From: Pseudolabrys sp035718275 | Lineage (GTDB): Bacteria > Pseudomonadota > Alphaproteobacteria > Rhizobiales > Xanthobacteraceae | Direction: 5' to 3' | Assembly: GCA_035718275.1 (NCBI GenBank) | Contig: DASTHI010000036.1 | Span: forward strand, 1 to 64,000 | DNA length: 64,000 nt | Shown here: positions 1-8,237 of the stretch, piece by piece | Position numbering within the stretch: the stretch's first letter is position 1 | Layout of the letters: every line of letters starts with the position of its first letter | Made by a program: the position numbers and the translations under genes | The notes under the pieces: generated by a model | The model's input: only the letters and a program-made list of their open reading frames with translations | Database searches by the model: none | Told to the model about the DNA's origin: nothing

Positions 1-363
1 CTTGGTGGTCGCGCGGAAGCTGCTGCGATCGCCCCTGAAGGTTTTCGCAAGGCCGCCGACGAGTTCACTATCCTCGATAATGTTCAGTTCGTGTGGCGGG
101 GCCATCGCTATTGCTGGTACAATTCAGGGTGGCGTGGCCCGGGGTGGTATCGTTGCGGCTTTCGCTGGCGCCGTGGTTTTGGCTGGGGTGGTCCTAGCGG
201 GTGGCACGGCTGGCGCAGACCGGGCCATCGACCAGGTATTCATCGGCCGGGCCATCGGCCACCGAGCGTCAATCGGCCGGGTGGTAATCGTCCTGGCGCA
301 AATCGGCCAGGAGGAAACCGTCCCGGAGGTAATCGGCCGGGTCGGCCTCGAAGCGGCGACTGA
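1..363 (+). CDS. Gly/Arg/Trp-rich hypothetical protein, C-terminal part
   Basis: The reading frame is open from the first base, so the start lies upstream of the window. The visible 120 residues begin with an acidic, soluble-looking stretch and then an aromatic Trp/Tyr/Gly/Arg-rich segment (motifs YCWYNSGWRGPGWY and GWGGPSGWHGW). The tail has five or six copies of an NRPGG-type pentapeptide ending in RPRSGD. Such Trp-Gly-rich, presumably exported small proteins are common in Bradyrhizobium relatives and their function is unknown. The tail repeat is also visible in the DNA as near-identical 15-nt units around 280-345. No partner gene is visible. The frame is probably right because it holds the aromatic motif and ends at a TGA before non-coding sequence. 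Confidence 0.6.
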   Translation, partial: LGGRAEAAAIAPEGFRKAADEFTILDNVQFVWRGHRYCWYNSGWRGPGWYRCGFRWRRGFGWGGPSGWHGWRRPGHRPGIHRPGHRPPSVNRPGGNRPGANRPGGNRPGGNRPGRPRSGD

Positions 364-629
364 GTCCGCGTTGCCAAATTCGGCAGGCGTCCATGGTAAA
401 AGAATGTTTGGGTGGCGCGCTAACATCCGAAGTCTGCGCGCAGTGTGAGGGATTTGCGCCATCGATGCAAAAGCGGTGCAGCGCCAAGCGGAAATTGACG
501 TTTTCGGACCAGGGAGCCTAGGCACCGTCAGTTTCGATTTGCCGTATCTCCGCCGAGAGCACACATGTCCAGCCCAACTCTGGTATGCCCCCTAAAGGCC
601 GAAATGGAGACGACAGGCTTCTTCAGTTG

Positions 630-2189
630 TCAGCGACCGAACAGAAAAAACGGATTCGGCGGCGCCCGTCTATAGTAATAGTTTCGCTGATAGTAGCCGC
701 GCCGAGACGAACTACCAGTTTGGGCATCCCAATTGCCTCGAGAGAAAAAGAAGCTGTCGTCGCCACGGAATTCGTTGCTCGCAATGTTGCCATCGTTCGT
801 AGGCTGGCGTGTGATGAACCCGCCCTGAGGTTGGTTGTTGAGCACCGCGACAAATTCCGTGCGATAATTGGTCTCGCTACTCAGCGGCTCGTCGGAAATG
901 ACGATCGAGGAGCGCGGCAGGACTGTCTGCGCGATTCGATCGAGCACCTCTTGAGGGATGGTGATTCGATCGAGCGCGTTCTTGGCTTGATCTCCGTTGT
1001 CAATCGTGACGGCGGTCCAGCGCAGGCCCGTGTCGTTGCGTGCCATCGCGGTGAACACATGCGTACCGATCGGCTTCTCGGGATTTCGGATCGTAACCGG
1101 AACCTCGATGCTTGCATCGAATACCTCGCCGCCATCCGGCCAACGCTTATGCGTGTTGCGTCGAACGTAAAGCTTCTGCGTGGCGCGGCTGATAAAAATC
1201 GAGAACGGTTCGAGCGCGAGTTTCGCTTCGGTCGCGGCCTTGGCGGTGGCGACCTTCCTATTCTCGGCTGCCTTCATCGCGTCCTTTGCGGCGTCCGAAT
1301 CGAGTTTCGATTTTGAATCGGCCGTGGCGGTGTCGAGCTGCGTCTCCAGTTCCGCAAAGCGCGAGGCCATTTTCTGCCTGCGCTCCTCCGCCCGCGCCTT
1401 GGCTTCATCCGTCTTTGCTGCGGCGAGCGCCTTTTCGGCCGCCGCGAGTTCGGCGCCAGCGCGAGTCTTCTGCGATTTCAGCTTGCGCAGTGATGCCGTG
1501 AGTGATGCGTTCTCGCGCACAGCTCGCGCCGCTGCCTTCTTTGCTTCGTCGGCGGCCTTAGCAGCTTCCGCTGCCTCGCGGGCAAGAGCCGCGGCACGCG
1601 CGGAAGCCACAGCGATGGCGTCAGCTTTCGGCGTGAATAGCGCGGCGTGCGTAATCTCCACCGGGGCTGCATCGTCGGGCGAGATGATCACCCGCATCCC
1701 AATTCGGGTCTTGTCGAAGAGCTTCTCGGCAAAACGATAGGGCATGCGCACGCAGCCATGCGATGCTGGATATCCGGGCAGCGGCCCGCCGTGCAGCGCG
1801 ATACCGTTCCAGGTAATGCGCTGCATGTTCGGCATCCAGGCATCGTCATACATTGTGGAGTAGTGGTCCTTGTCCTTCTCCACGACGGCGAAAACGCCAG
1901 CGGGCGTTTCGCGCCCGGCGACGCCGGTCGATACCGGTGCACGCATAATCCAACCATCGGCGTCATACAAAGTGACCTGCTGGGTCTTTATAGACACGAT
2001 CGCCATGATCGGCTCACCTGCCGCGCGCGGCGCCGTCGCCTCGGCAGATGGCGCGGCAAGTGCCTGCGTCGCGAGGCCACTGGCAGTCAACGCCGTGAAC
2101 GCGGCAGCGGTCGCGAGCGCTGCCATCCCAATAGGCCGCCGATGCCAGATCGCCACCGTGGATCGCGCCGCCGACAATCGACTGACCAT
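630..2189 (-). CDS. L,D-transpeptidase (YkuD domain) with long coiled coil
   Basis: Predicted periplasmic L,D-transpeptidase, a family that makes 3-3 peptidoglycan cross-links or attaches proteins to peptidoglycan. The 519 residues start with a signal peptide (about 1-45, ending in TQALA). The YkuD domain spans about 62-172 and has the catalytic signature with His133, His144 and Cys146 (HGGPLPGYPASHGCVRM). An Ala/Lys/Glu-rich coiled coil follows (about 190-320). The C-terminal region, about 325-440, looks like a second YkuD-type beta fold without an obvious SHGC motif. The tail is rich in Ser, Tyr and Arg. It is transcribed alone, away from the lytic transglycosylase gene. The precise acceptor (peptidoglycan or protein) cannot be told from sequence. 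Confidence 0.88.
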   Translation of the reverse strand: MVSRLSAARSTVAIWHRRPIGMAALATAAAFTALTASGLATQALAAPSAEATAPRAAGEPIMAIVSIKTQQVTLYDADGWIMRAPVSTGVAGRETPAGVFAVVEKDKDHYSTMYDDAWMPNMQRITWNGIALHGGPLPGYPASHGCVRMPYRFAEKLFDKTRIGMRVIISPDDAAPVEITHAALFTPKADAIAVASARAAALAREAAEAAKAADEAKKAAARAVRENASLTASLRKLKSQKTRAGAELAAAEKALAAAKTDEAKARAEERRQKMASRFAELETQLDTATADSKSKLDSDAAKDAMKAAENRKVATAKAATEAKLALEPFSIFISRATQKLYVRRNTHKRWPDGGEVFDASIEVPVTIRNPEKPIGTHVFTAMARNDTGLRWTAVTIDNGDQAKNALDRITIPQEVLDRIAQTVLPRSSIVISDEPLSSETNYRTEFVAVLNNQPQGGFITRQPTNDGNIASNEFRGDDSFFFSRGNWDAQTGSSSRRGYYQRNYYYRRAPPNPFFLFGR

Positions 2190-2538
2190 CCTCTACCCCG
2201 CTTGGAATCTCTGTCGCGCTCGGATCAGATCGCGTTTCTTGGAAATTATCTGTAGCCACCACCACCGGCAAGGGTGGTGCGATGCATTAAGTCATGTCTG
2301 CTTTGGGTCAGAAGTTTGTTCGAGCACTAAAATCATCGCAAAGCCCCATGGAGATAGCGATGTCGCGGACCGGCCGCTAAGCAAACACAATCCCGAGAGA
2401 ACCAATTGGTTCCGCATTCGATGCGCGCACCGTTCTCGGCTTCGGTTAGAGTGAGATGTCGCCCTTTGGTCCGCGCGCCGGTAAAATATTGCGGATTTGT
2501 TCTGGGATTCGTGTGTATACTTCGATTTGGGGACTGAT
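2190..2538. other. Divergent intergenic region
   Basis: This 349-base gap separates the minus-strand L,D-transpeptidase gene from the plus-strand transglycosylase gene and must hold both promoters. Apart from the inverted repeat at 2260-2279 I see no convincing gene. The open frames here have no ribosome-binding sites and no recognisable protein features. Confidence 0.5.
2260..2279. repeat. 7-bp inverted repeat in the leader of the L,D-transpeptidase gene
   Basis: CACCACC at 2260-2266 pairs perfectly with GGTGGTG at 2273-2279 across a six-base loop. It lies about 70 nt upstream of the L,D-transpeptidase start. There is no T-tract, so it is more likely a leader hairpin or an operator than a terminator. 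Confidence 0.4.
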
Positions 2539-3534
2539 TTGCCAAAGACGCGACCTTTGCAATTCGCCTTCCTTGTAGCCGTTTGTGCACTTGCCGCGGC
2601 TTTACAAGTCATTGTCGGGAAGACGATGATCGTTTCCCCCGTCGAGGCAGCCGAAGCTAGTTCAGCGGTGTCGAGTAATTCCGCGACGTCTGCATTGTCG
2701 GAGTCGGACGGGCCATCGCTTTTACCGAACGCGAAAACAGACAATCGTGAAAAAGAGCAAGGTCGCTTGGCCAAGACCTCCGACGTCCCGGTCGAAAAAC
2801 CAGTAACAGCGACAGACCCGCTGAACGAGCAATCAGCCACAACGGGCTCGCTTCAGGATCCTTCCATTGATCCGACACCTCGTAAGCAGAACTTCTCTCT
2901 TCTCGCTTATTACGTTTTCTCTGAAATTCCACCCGAAGAGAAGCCAGCCGATACTGTTTTGAAGACGATGAACGACGTCCCTATTGGAACGCCTATTGAG
3001 GAGATCAAACGTGCATCAAACGCATTCGGTCTGGATTTCAACTTTATGAAAGCCGTGGCTAAAATCGAGTCCGGCTTCAATCCTAAACAACGCACTGGAT
3101 CCTATATCGGGCTGTTTCAGCTTAGTAAGTATGAGTTCAAGGAATACGGTTCAGGAAAAATTACCGATCCACGCGACAATGCCGTCGCGGGCGCCTACAA
3201 GTTTGCGACGCAGGCGCTTCTCTTCGAATATGAGACCGGCAAGAAACCGACTTTCAGTGATCTGTATTTGATTCACCAACAAGGATGGCAGGGCGCCGCA
3301 CAACACGTCAGCCATCCGAAACGCGTCGCCTGGAAATCGATGTGTGCCACCGATGAAGGCAAGGAAAAAGGTGAGCGGTGGTGCAAACTAGCGATCTGGC
3401 GCAATACGCTTCCCGCCATCAAACAGGTTTGGAAATCAGTCAATAAGCTGACCTCCGGCGCGTTTGTGAGCATGTGGCGACAACGCGTTAACAACCTCTA
3501 TTCGCAATATTCAGTAGCAATCAAGAAGAACTGA
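2539..3534 (+). CDS. Lytic transglycosylase, SLT domain, membrane-anchored
   Basis: Predicted peptidoglycan lytic transglycosylase. I chose TTG 2539 because GGGGA lies five bases upstream and the protein then begins with a short basic stretch (PKTRPLQF) before a hydrophobic signal anchor. An upstream in-frame TTG at 2497 would add 14 residues. A low-complexity Ser/Thr/Asp/Glu linker of about 100 residues leads to an SLT-like domain in the C-terminal half. The catalytic Glu is about residue 177 in AVAKIESGFNP, followed by the motif YIGLFQLSKYEF, a variant of the usual G-x-x-Q-hydrophobic motif. Near the end is a Tyr/Gln-containing substrate-cleft motif (LYLIHQQGWQG). It stands alone next to an L,D-transpeptidase gene, so both may act in wall remodelling. 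Confidence 0.82.
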   Translation: MPKTRPLQFAFLVAVCALAAALQVIVGKTMIVSPVEAAEASSAVSSNSATSALSESDGPSLLPNAKTDNREKEQGRLAKTSDVPVEKPVTATDPLNEQSATTGSLQDPSIDPTPRKQNFSLLAYYVFSEIPPEEKPADTVLKTMNDVPIGTPIEEIKRASNAFGLDFNFMKAVAKIESGFNPKQRTGSYIGLFQLSKYEFKEYGSGKITDPRDNAVAGAYKFATQALLFEYETGKKPTFSDLYLIHQQGWQGAAQHVSHPKRVAWKSMCATDEGKEKGERWCKLAIWRNTLPAIKQVWKSVNKLTSGAFVSMWRQRVNNLYSQYSVAIKKN

Positions 3535-3657
3535 AATAGACGCGTAACGGACGCCCATTTTCCGCAACCTAACATTTGCAGGAGGCGGTCCGGGCGACGC
3601 GAGATCTCCACTCGCATTGGCCGCAACGAATGCGTGAGGGCGCCGAAGACGTCGCAC

Positions 3658-4239
3658 CTATTTGCCTTGATGCTCCTGTGCCTGGGCTGGTTGCGCGTTC
3701 GGGGCCTGGCCGTTGCCAACGGCGGGAGCTTCTCCTTCGGGATTGGCAACATGGTCGCTTTCTGAGCCGCTTTGCGGCGATCGTCCGGTCAATTCCCGCA
3801 TATGGTTGTGCCACCATTGTGCGTGCGTCGTTGAATTTGCCTGCGGATCGGCCGGGTATTTACGCGGGATCACGGCCACGATCTTCTGGCTCATCGGATC
3901 GATCACCAGAATGTCGCTCGCAGTCTTGGCGTACCCGTATTCCTTCATGACCGGCAGTTGACGCCCGAGCGCCTGCGGCATGGCGTCGATCTTTACGCCC
4001 TTTGGCGGCGCGGTACCGACCTGCGGCTTGAAATCCTTCGGCGTCTTCTGCTGAGTATGCTCGGCCACGAGTGCATCGCGGATCGCGTTTCGCTGCGCGT
4101 CATCGAGTTCGAGTGCGGGCTTGGTCAGCTGCACCGCGAGCTGATGCGGATCGACCTTGTTGGAACTGTTGTTCTGCGCCGCGGCGGGCGTCGCCAGCAG
4201 TACGAGAGCCGCCGCGCCGCTTGACAAAATGGCTTTCAT
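3658..4239 (-). CDS. Exported DUF1236-like hypothetical protein, EcfG-controlled
   Basis: The 193 residues begin with a clear signal peptide (about 1-21, cleavage after ATPAAA), so the product is periplasmic. The middle contains ILVIDPMSQKIVAVIP, resembling the core of DUF1236 proteins, small exported proteins widespread in Rhizobiales and of unknown function. The tail is rich in Gln, Ala, Pro and Gly and probably disordered. An exact GGAAC-N16-CGTT motif lies 23 nt upstream of the ATG, so it is probably transcribed by the general stress sigma factor EcfG. It converges with the transglycosylase gene. The DUF1236 assignment is by short motif only. Confidence 0.7.
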   Translation of the reverse strand: MKAILSSGAAALVLLATPAAAQNNSSNKVDPHQLAVQLTKPALELDDAQRNAIRDALVAEHTQQKTPKDFKPQVGTAPPKGVKIDAMPQALGRQLPVMKEYGYAKTASDILVIDPMSQKIVAVIPRKYPADPQANSTTHAQWWHNHMRELTGRSPQSGSESDHVANPEGEAPAVGNGQAPNAQPAQAQEHQGK

Positions 4240-4261
4240 GACCGGTTCTCCTTTCCGGGAG

Positions 4262-4286
4262 AACGGTGGCAGGGGGCAACAGTTCC
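4262..4286 (-). promoter_or_regulatory. EcfG-type (general stress) promoter
   Basis: On the minus strand this reads GGAAC, 16 bases, CGTT. That matches the published alphaproteobacterial EcfG consensus exactly. The motif ends 23 nt upstream of the ATG at 4239, giving a short leader. Confidence 0.65.
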
Positions 4287-4362
4287 TCCTGCCTGGAAGG
4301 CCCCCGCCGACCGAATTCGCCCAACATTTCCACCGCGTTTTCTCACCAGGCGATCAGGCTCA

Positions 4363-4722
4363 TCAATGGATCGACATCATTGCGTCGATCGGATTGTTTG
4401 CTGTGTGTCTCCAGGGCGAGCTAGCGTGCCTGTCATTTTGATTGTTTTTTTGTTTTCGGCGCGTAGCTGCACGCACCGGTTTCGAGCGATCATCAGCTTG
4501 GGCCAACGCATCTGTAGGAGGCTTGCGGGGAGCCGCAAAATTGGTTGCAGTGATCCGGTACGGCGACGGTTCGGGTCTGGGCGCGAATGACTTCTGCAGC
4601 CCCTCTATTTGCGATGTTGCGATTGGCGATGGCTGCGGCTGCATTCGGTTGCTGATAATCACCAGTGCTGCCGTCAGCACGATACTCATGACGACGAAAT
4701 ATGAAACAATAGGCATGCGCAT
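4363..4722 (-). CDS. Small single-pass membrane hypothetical protein
   Basis: About 120 residues if started at ATG 4722 (MRMPIVSYF). The frame stays open further upstream to 4797, but that extension is charged and lacks a ribosome-binding site. A single hydrophobic segment (about residues 5-24) anchors the protein. The rest is Pro/Arg/Lys-rich with a basic cluster (RAATRRKQKN). I recognise no domain. A weaker EcfG-type motif (GGAAC-N17-GTT) at 4732-4756 sits only 10 nt from this start. If that promoter is real, translation may begin at the ATG at 4716. The neighbours on both sides are small exported proteins with exact EcfG motifs. Confidence 0.5.
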   Translation of the reverse strand: MRMPIVSYFVVMSIVLTAALVIISNRMQPQPSPIATSQIEGLQKSFAPRPEPSPYRITATNFAAPRKPPTDALAQADDRSKPVRAATRRKQKNNQNDRHASSPWRHTANNPIDAMMSIH

Positions 4723-4731
4723 TGAATCGGA

Positions 4732-4756
4732 AACACGAATTGGGCGTTTCCGTTCC
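4732..4756 (-). promoter_or_regulatory. Possible EcfG-type promoter (one mismatch)
   Basis: Minus strand GGAAC-N16-TGTT, equivalent to GGAAC-N17-GTT. It lacks the C of the CGTT element and is very close to the start of the 4363-4722 gene, so it is less certain than the other copies. Confidence 0.35.
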
Positions 4757-4896
4757 GATAATGTGAATGCGTGAGAGTCGATTTTGGACGCTCTCAATCC
4801 CTGTAACGCATCAAAATGCCCCGACTAATTCCCTAAAACCAGAGGCGCAAAAGCAGTCCCGCAGTTGAAAGTGCCGGGCTGATTTGCTCGACGATC

Positions 4897-4921
4897 GGAA
4901 CCTCAAATCGTGCACGGCGTT
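4897..4921 (+). promoter_or_regulatory. EcfG-type (general stress) promoter
   Basis: Plus strand GGAAC at 4897-4901, 16 bases, CGTT at 4918-4921. This exact match to the EcfG consensus ends 35 nt before the ATG of the DUF1236 gene. Confidence 0.65.
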
Positions 4922-4956
4922 CGTCTGTGGGCATTTTGCCTTCAATGGAGATTGAA

Positions 4957-5289
4957 ATGAAACGCATAGTGATGGCAGCGGGTCTTGCGACCTGCCTTGC
5001 CGGGGCGCAGGCGTTTGGCCAAACGGTTGGCGTTGGCCCAACGGATACGATTGTCGTCGAACCTGAGCAACGGACCGTGATCAAAGAGTACGTTGTGAAA
5101 GAGAAAGTCGCTCCCGTCAGAGTGAAAGAACGGATCGCTGTCGGGTCGCGAGTTCCGGCAGGTGTGGAGCTGAGGACAGCACCTTCCGCTTGGGGTCCGA
5201 AACTCTCGAAATATCGCTACGTCTATTCCGATGATCACATTTACCTGGTGGACCCTTCAAATCGCACAGTCATCCAAATCATCGACTAG
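4957..5289 (+). CDS. DUF1236 family exported protein, EcfG-controlled
   Basis: About 110 residues. ATG 4957 is chosen because the purine-rich ATGGAG sits six bases upstream and the resulting N-terminus (MKRIVMAAGLATCLAGAQAFG) is a typical signal peptide. The mature part holds a Val/Glu-rich segment (RTVIKEYVVKEKVAPV) and ends with the DUF1236 core (YRYVYSDDHIYLVDPSNRTVIQII). The family is found in Rhizobiales as small periplasmic proteins without known activity. The exact EcfG promoter motif upstream suggests induction in the general stress response. It converges with the ring-cleaving dioxygenase gene. Confidence 0.82.
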   Translation: MKRIVMAAGLATCLAGAQAFGQTVGVGPTDTIVVEPEQRTVIKEYVVKEKVAPVRVKERIAVGSRVPAGVELRTAPSAWGPKLSKYRYVYSDDHIYLVDPSNRTVIQIID

Positions 5290-5390
5290 GTAACGACACC
5301 GTGACTTGCTGCGCCCGCCGCGATCTCCCCACCGCTGCGGTCGCAGTGCCGCGTACGGACACAGTGACCGCGGGCAGAAAGTCGAATCTG

Positions 5391-6323
5391 CTAAGCGGCA
5401 ATCGCGGGCAGCGCCGCCTCGATGTCCTTACGCCGTGATTCATACCGCGGCGGCAGCTTCAACGACTCTCCAAGGGAGCTGACCGGCTCGTCGATCGTGA
5501 AGCCGGGGATGTCAGTCGCAATCTCGAACAGCACGCCTCCGGGTTCGCGGAAATATATGGACCGAAAGTAATTGCGGTCCTTTTGGTCGGTCGTGCGGAT
5601 ACTGTGATCCTCGGCAAGCTTCTTCATCATCGCGAGCTCCGCTTCGTCGTCGGCCGCCCGGAAGGCGACGTGGTGGACTGAGCCGCCGCCCTGCTGCCCG
5701 CGCGGGAAGTCGCCCGCAACGCGGATATCGACAATGCCGCCAATCTCGGTCCCTTGCGTTCTGAAGCGCAGGATGGAGCCTTCGCGGTCGGCCTCGGAGA
5801 AGCCAAACACATTGGTCAGAATCTCCCCGGTCGCGCCGGCCTCACGCAGGAGCAGGCTGATGCTGTGAAAGCCGCGGATCGCATAGTCAGCGGGCACCCC
5901 GCCGGCGCTCCACGCGGGTTCGCTTTCGATGTCGGGCACGGCCACGAGCGCGAGCCGCGTGCCATCCGCATCTTTGAATGACAGCACGGTTTCGCCAAAA
6001 CGCTTCTCAACGGCTTCGTGCGTGACTCCTTTCTGAATGAAGCGGTGCGTCCAGTAGCCGATCGAGTTCTCCGGAACGCGAAAGAGTATCTCCTGCGTTT
6101 CGCCGACGCCAAGTCGGCCAGGCGCGACATGCTCCCACGGAAAGAAGGTGAGGATCGTGCCAGGATGGCCGGTCTCGTCGCCGTAGTAGAAATGATAGGT
6201 ACTGGGATCGTCGAAGTTGATTGTCTTCTTGACGAGCCGCAGCCCGAGAGTGCCGGTGTAGAAACCCAGATTGCGGTGCGCCGGTCCGGCGATGGCCGTC
6301 ACATGATGAATTCCATGGCCCAT
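5391..6323 (-). CDS. VOC-family ring-cleaving dioxygenase
   Basis: About 310 residues with two glyoxalase/VOC modules (about 1-130 and 145-265). Candidate metal ligands are the first His pair in GIHHVTAIAG, His in SVHHVAF and Glu in GVLFEIATD, the usual 2-His-1-carboxylate set. The closest named relatives are the hydroquinone-type dioxygenases MhqO/MhqA and PcpA, which open substituted hydroquinone rings in the cytoplasm. Start ATG 6323 is preferred over 6347 because a GGAG lies nine bases upstream and MGHGIHHVTAI is the normal family beginning. Neighbouring MBL hydrolase, TetR and flavin oxidoreductase genes fit a role in detoxifying aromatic or electrophilic compounds. The substrate is not determined. 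Confidence 0.87.
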   Translation of the reverse strand: MGHGIHHVTAIAGPAHRNLGFYTGTLGLRLVKKTINFDDPSTYHFYYGDETGHPGTILTFFPWEHVAPGRLGVGETQEILFRVPENSIGYWTHRFIQKGVTHEAVEKRFGETVLSFKDADGTRLALVAVPDIESEPAWSAGGVPADYAIRGFHSISLLLREAGATGEILTNVFGFSEADREGSILRFRTQGTEIGGIVDIRVAGDFPRGQQGGGSVHHVAFRAADDEAELAMMKKLAEDHSIRTTDQKDRNYFRSIYFREPGGVLFEIATDIPGFTIDEPVSSLGESLKLPPRYESRRKDIEAALPAIAA

Positions 6324-6376
6324 AGTGGTGTTCTCCAACGGTGCCATTCGGCTAGGCTCCCCTGATTAGATAAGCA

Positions 6377-6685
6377 TCATCTGCCGCTCCGCATCGCGTC
6401 CGCAGATGAACCGGCTAGCCAATCAGGACTCGGGGGCCGACGCATGCTGGTGGCCCTGGAGCGTGGTCTCGTCCGCGCCAGCTCCGGGCAGTCCAGATTG
6501 TCGATCGTGTTCACAGGATACCAGCTGCTCAACATGTGATGCCACTGCAGGACTTGATGGAGAACAATCCCGTCGAAGAAGCCTCCAAGCCCGAGTCCGA
6601 AGAACACACCCGCTGAAAGCGGAAAGTGGCGGCGGGCTGCGCGATCGGAAACACTTGGCATAACTATCTCTGTGATATTCGCCAC
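6377..6685 (-). pseudogene. Truncated DUF2243 membrane protein gene
   Basis: The first ~55 residues match the start of DUF2243 membrane proteins (GLGLGGFFDGIVLHQVLQWH, then HHMLSSWYPVNT). The family continues for another ~100 residues with more membrane helices. Here the match stops and is followed by a 45-residue Arg/Ser/Pro-rich tail with no hydrophobic segment, ending at TGA near 6377. This is the pattern of a deletion or frameshift. Another frame over 6410-6480 reads DETTLQGHQHASAPES and then stops, possibly the original C-terminus. No intact copy is visible in the window. Confidence 0.6.
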
Positions 6686-6786
6686 CGATAACTCGCCATT
6701 ATGCGGGTAGTTGCCTCATTCCTTGCAGCTCGCCGTTTTCACAGAAAGCGCTGGTGGCGGGCTCGTGGACCATCCCCCCGAGTCTC

Positions 6787-7545
6787 TTAGGCTGCCTTGC
6801 TCTGCTGCATCATTTCGGCCCACCGCTCGCCGGCGCGCTCGTCGTAGTGATCGGCCAGTGCGCGCAGCGCGGCCGCGCCGTCGCCCTGGAAGGACGGCCC
6901 ATGCATCAGCGCGAGCGCTTTCGGCTCGAGCGGCGCGAGACGGCGGATCGCCGAACCCATGCCTGGAGCCAGCGCTGAGTACTGAAACAGGTCCTCGCCC
7001 TGGATTGCGGGCCCCACAATGTCGGTTGTGGTTAGTGCCGGGTTGTCGCCGAGTTGAGTGAACAGGTCACCGCACAACAAAGTGCCAGTGGACTCCTCGA
7101 ACATGACGCCGGCGTCCCACCCGTGTGGCGTATGCGGCGTGTCGATATAGCGCACGCGCTTGCCGCCCCCAAGATCGATGACCTCGCCGTCAGCGAGGGC
7201 GCGCGGCGCGCGATCGGCCATGTCGTTGAGTGACACCATGACGCCCGTCTGGCCGTGCGCAACCTGAGCACCGGGCGCGACCGCCAACCACTCATTCATC
7301 GCTCCGCATTCGTCGGCCTCGTAATGGCCGAAGGCGATCCAGCGCAGCGTCTCAAGCGGGATCAGCCGGCCGACCGCCTCCCGGTTGAGCGGGAACATCT
7401 TGCGCAATCCGGTGTGGAAGAGCAGCGGCTTGTGGCCGCGGACGAGGAAGGAATTGAAGGCGAAGCCGGCCGGCGGGGCGATCTCAGGCACATAGGTCGA
7501 GAGCCGGTAAATGCCGTCGGCGATTTCATCGATCTTGGTCTGCAT
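6787..7545 (-). CDS. MBL-fold metallo-hydrolase (flavodiiron-like domain)
   Basis: About 252 residues from ATG 7545, which has a GGAG ribosome-binding site. Upstream in-frame codons run into the divergent promoter and are unlikely to be translated. Metal-site motifs are visible in order: HYEADECG, in place of HxExDHxG; HTPHGWDAG; CGDLFTQ with the bridging Asp; and LMHGPSF. This arrangement is that of the oxygen/diiron-binding MBL subfamily found in flavodiiron proteins, but there is no flavodoxin domain, so it may act as a hydrolase or need a separate partner. It diverges from a TetR gene across a palindromic operator, so repression by that regulator is likely. Confidence 0.83.
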   Translation of the reverse strand: MQTKIDEIADGIYRLSTYVPEIAPPAGFAFNSFLVRGHKPLLFHTGLRKMFPLNREAVGRLIPLETLRWIAFGHYEADECGAMNEWLAVAPGAQVAHGQTGVMVSLNDMADRAPRALADGEVIDLGGGKRVRYIDTPHTPHGWDAGVMFEESTGTLLCGDLFTQLGDNPALTTTDIVGPAIQGEDLFQYSALAPGMGSAIRRLAPLEPKALALMHGPSFQGDGAAALRALADHYDERAGERWAEMMQQSKAA

Positions 7546-7588
7546 GGGCTTTCTCCGCGTTTGCGGGCTGGACAACCGCCATATTTGA

Positions 7589-7608
7589 CGATACAGATAT
7601 GTGTATCG
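7589..7608. promoter_or_regulatory. Palindromic operator for the divergent TetR/MBL pair
   Basis: CGATACA and TGTATCG form a perfect 7-bp inverted repeat with a 6-bp spacer, midway between the divergent starts at 7545 and 7659. It overlaps a TTGACG hexamer at 7585-7590. A TetR dimer site here could repress both genes. Confidence 0.6.
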
Positions 7609-7658
7609 AAATAGGGGCGGCCTGTCAATATGGATGCACATTATCGTGCAATGAAAAT

Positions 7659-8237
7659 ATGACGCGGACCTATATCCTCAAAAAGCGCGCGGCGCAGCAG
7701 GCAGAAACCCGGAATCGGCTGGTCGAAGCCGCAGTCGAGCTGCACACAAAGCTTGGTCCGGCGGCGACGACCTTCAGCATGGTGGCCGAGAAAGCCGGCG
7801 TGCAACGGCACACGCTCTATGCACACTTTCCCGACGAGCGCAGTCTCCTCATGGCCTGCTCGGGTCATGTCGAGGCACGCGATCCGATGCCGGACGCCGC
7901 GACCTGGCGCAGCATCGCCAATCTCGCCGAGCGGCGGGCTGCCGGGCTGCGCGAGATCTATTCCTGGTTCGACCGCAACGAAATTCTGCTAGCGAGCGTG
8001 CTGCGTGATGCCGAGCACCACGCATTGGTGCAGGAGATCAGCCGCTTGCGGTACGGACCATCAATTGCGGCGTGGCACGAGGTGCTCGGGGCCAAGCTGA
8101 GTACGAAACAGCGCGCGATGCTGCACCTTGCGCTGAGCTTTCACACGTGGCGCGGTCTCGTGCGCGAGAGCGGTATGAAGCAGGCCGCCGCGGTCGAGAT
8201 GATGCTACGCGCGATCGAATCCGCCGACAAAGCATGA
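7659..8237 (+). CDS. TetR/AcrR family transcriptional regulator
   Basis: 192 residues from ATG 7659. An N-terminal helix-turn-helix occupies about residues 10-58, with the recognition region TTFSMVAEKAGVQRHTLYAHFPDERSLLMA. The C-terminal ligand-binding part has no recognisable specificity. In-frame upstream codons reach 7599 but would place translation inside the operator. Divergence from the MBL hydrolase and the palindrome at 7589-7608 suggest control of that gene and itself. The downstream flavin oxidoreductase gene, 174 nt away, may also be part of its regulon. The inducer is unknown; the neighbours suggest an aromatic or other xenobiotic compound. Confidence 0.9.
   Translation: MTRTYILKKRAAQQAETRNRLVEAAVELHTKLGPAATTFSMVAEKAGVQRHTLYAHFPDERSLLMACSGHVEARDPMPDAATWRSIANLAERRAAGLREIYSWFDRNEILLASVLRDAEHHALVQEISRLRYGPSIAAWHEVLGAKLSTKQRAMLHLALSFHTWRGLVRESGMKQAAAVEMMLRAIESADKA

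Noticed and set aside
1180..1740. 186-codon plus-strand Ala/Ser-rich frame opposite the L,D-transpeptidase gene
   Set aside because: It mirrors the Ala/Lys/Glu-rich coiled coil of the real gene, which has a catalytic motif and signal peptide.
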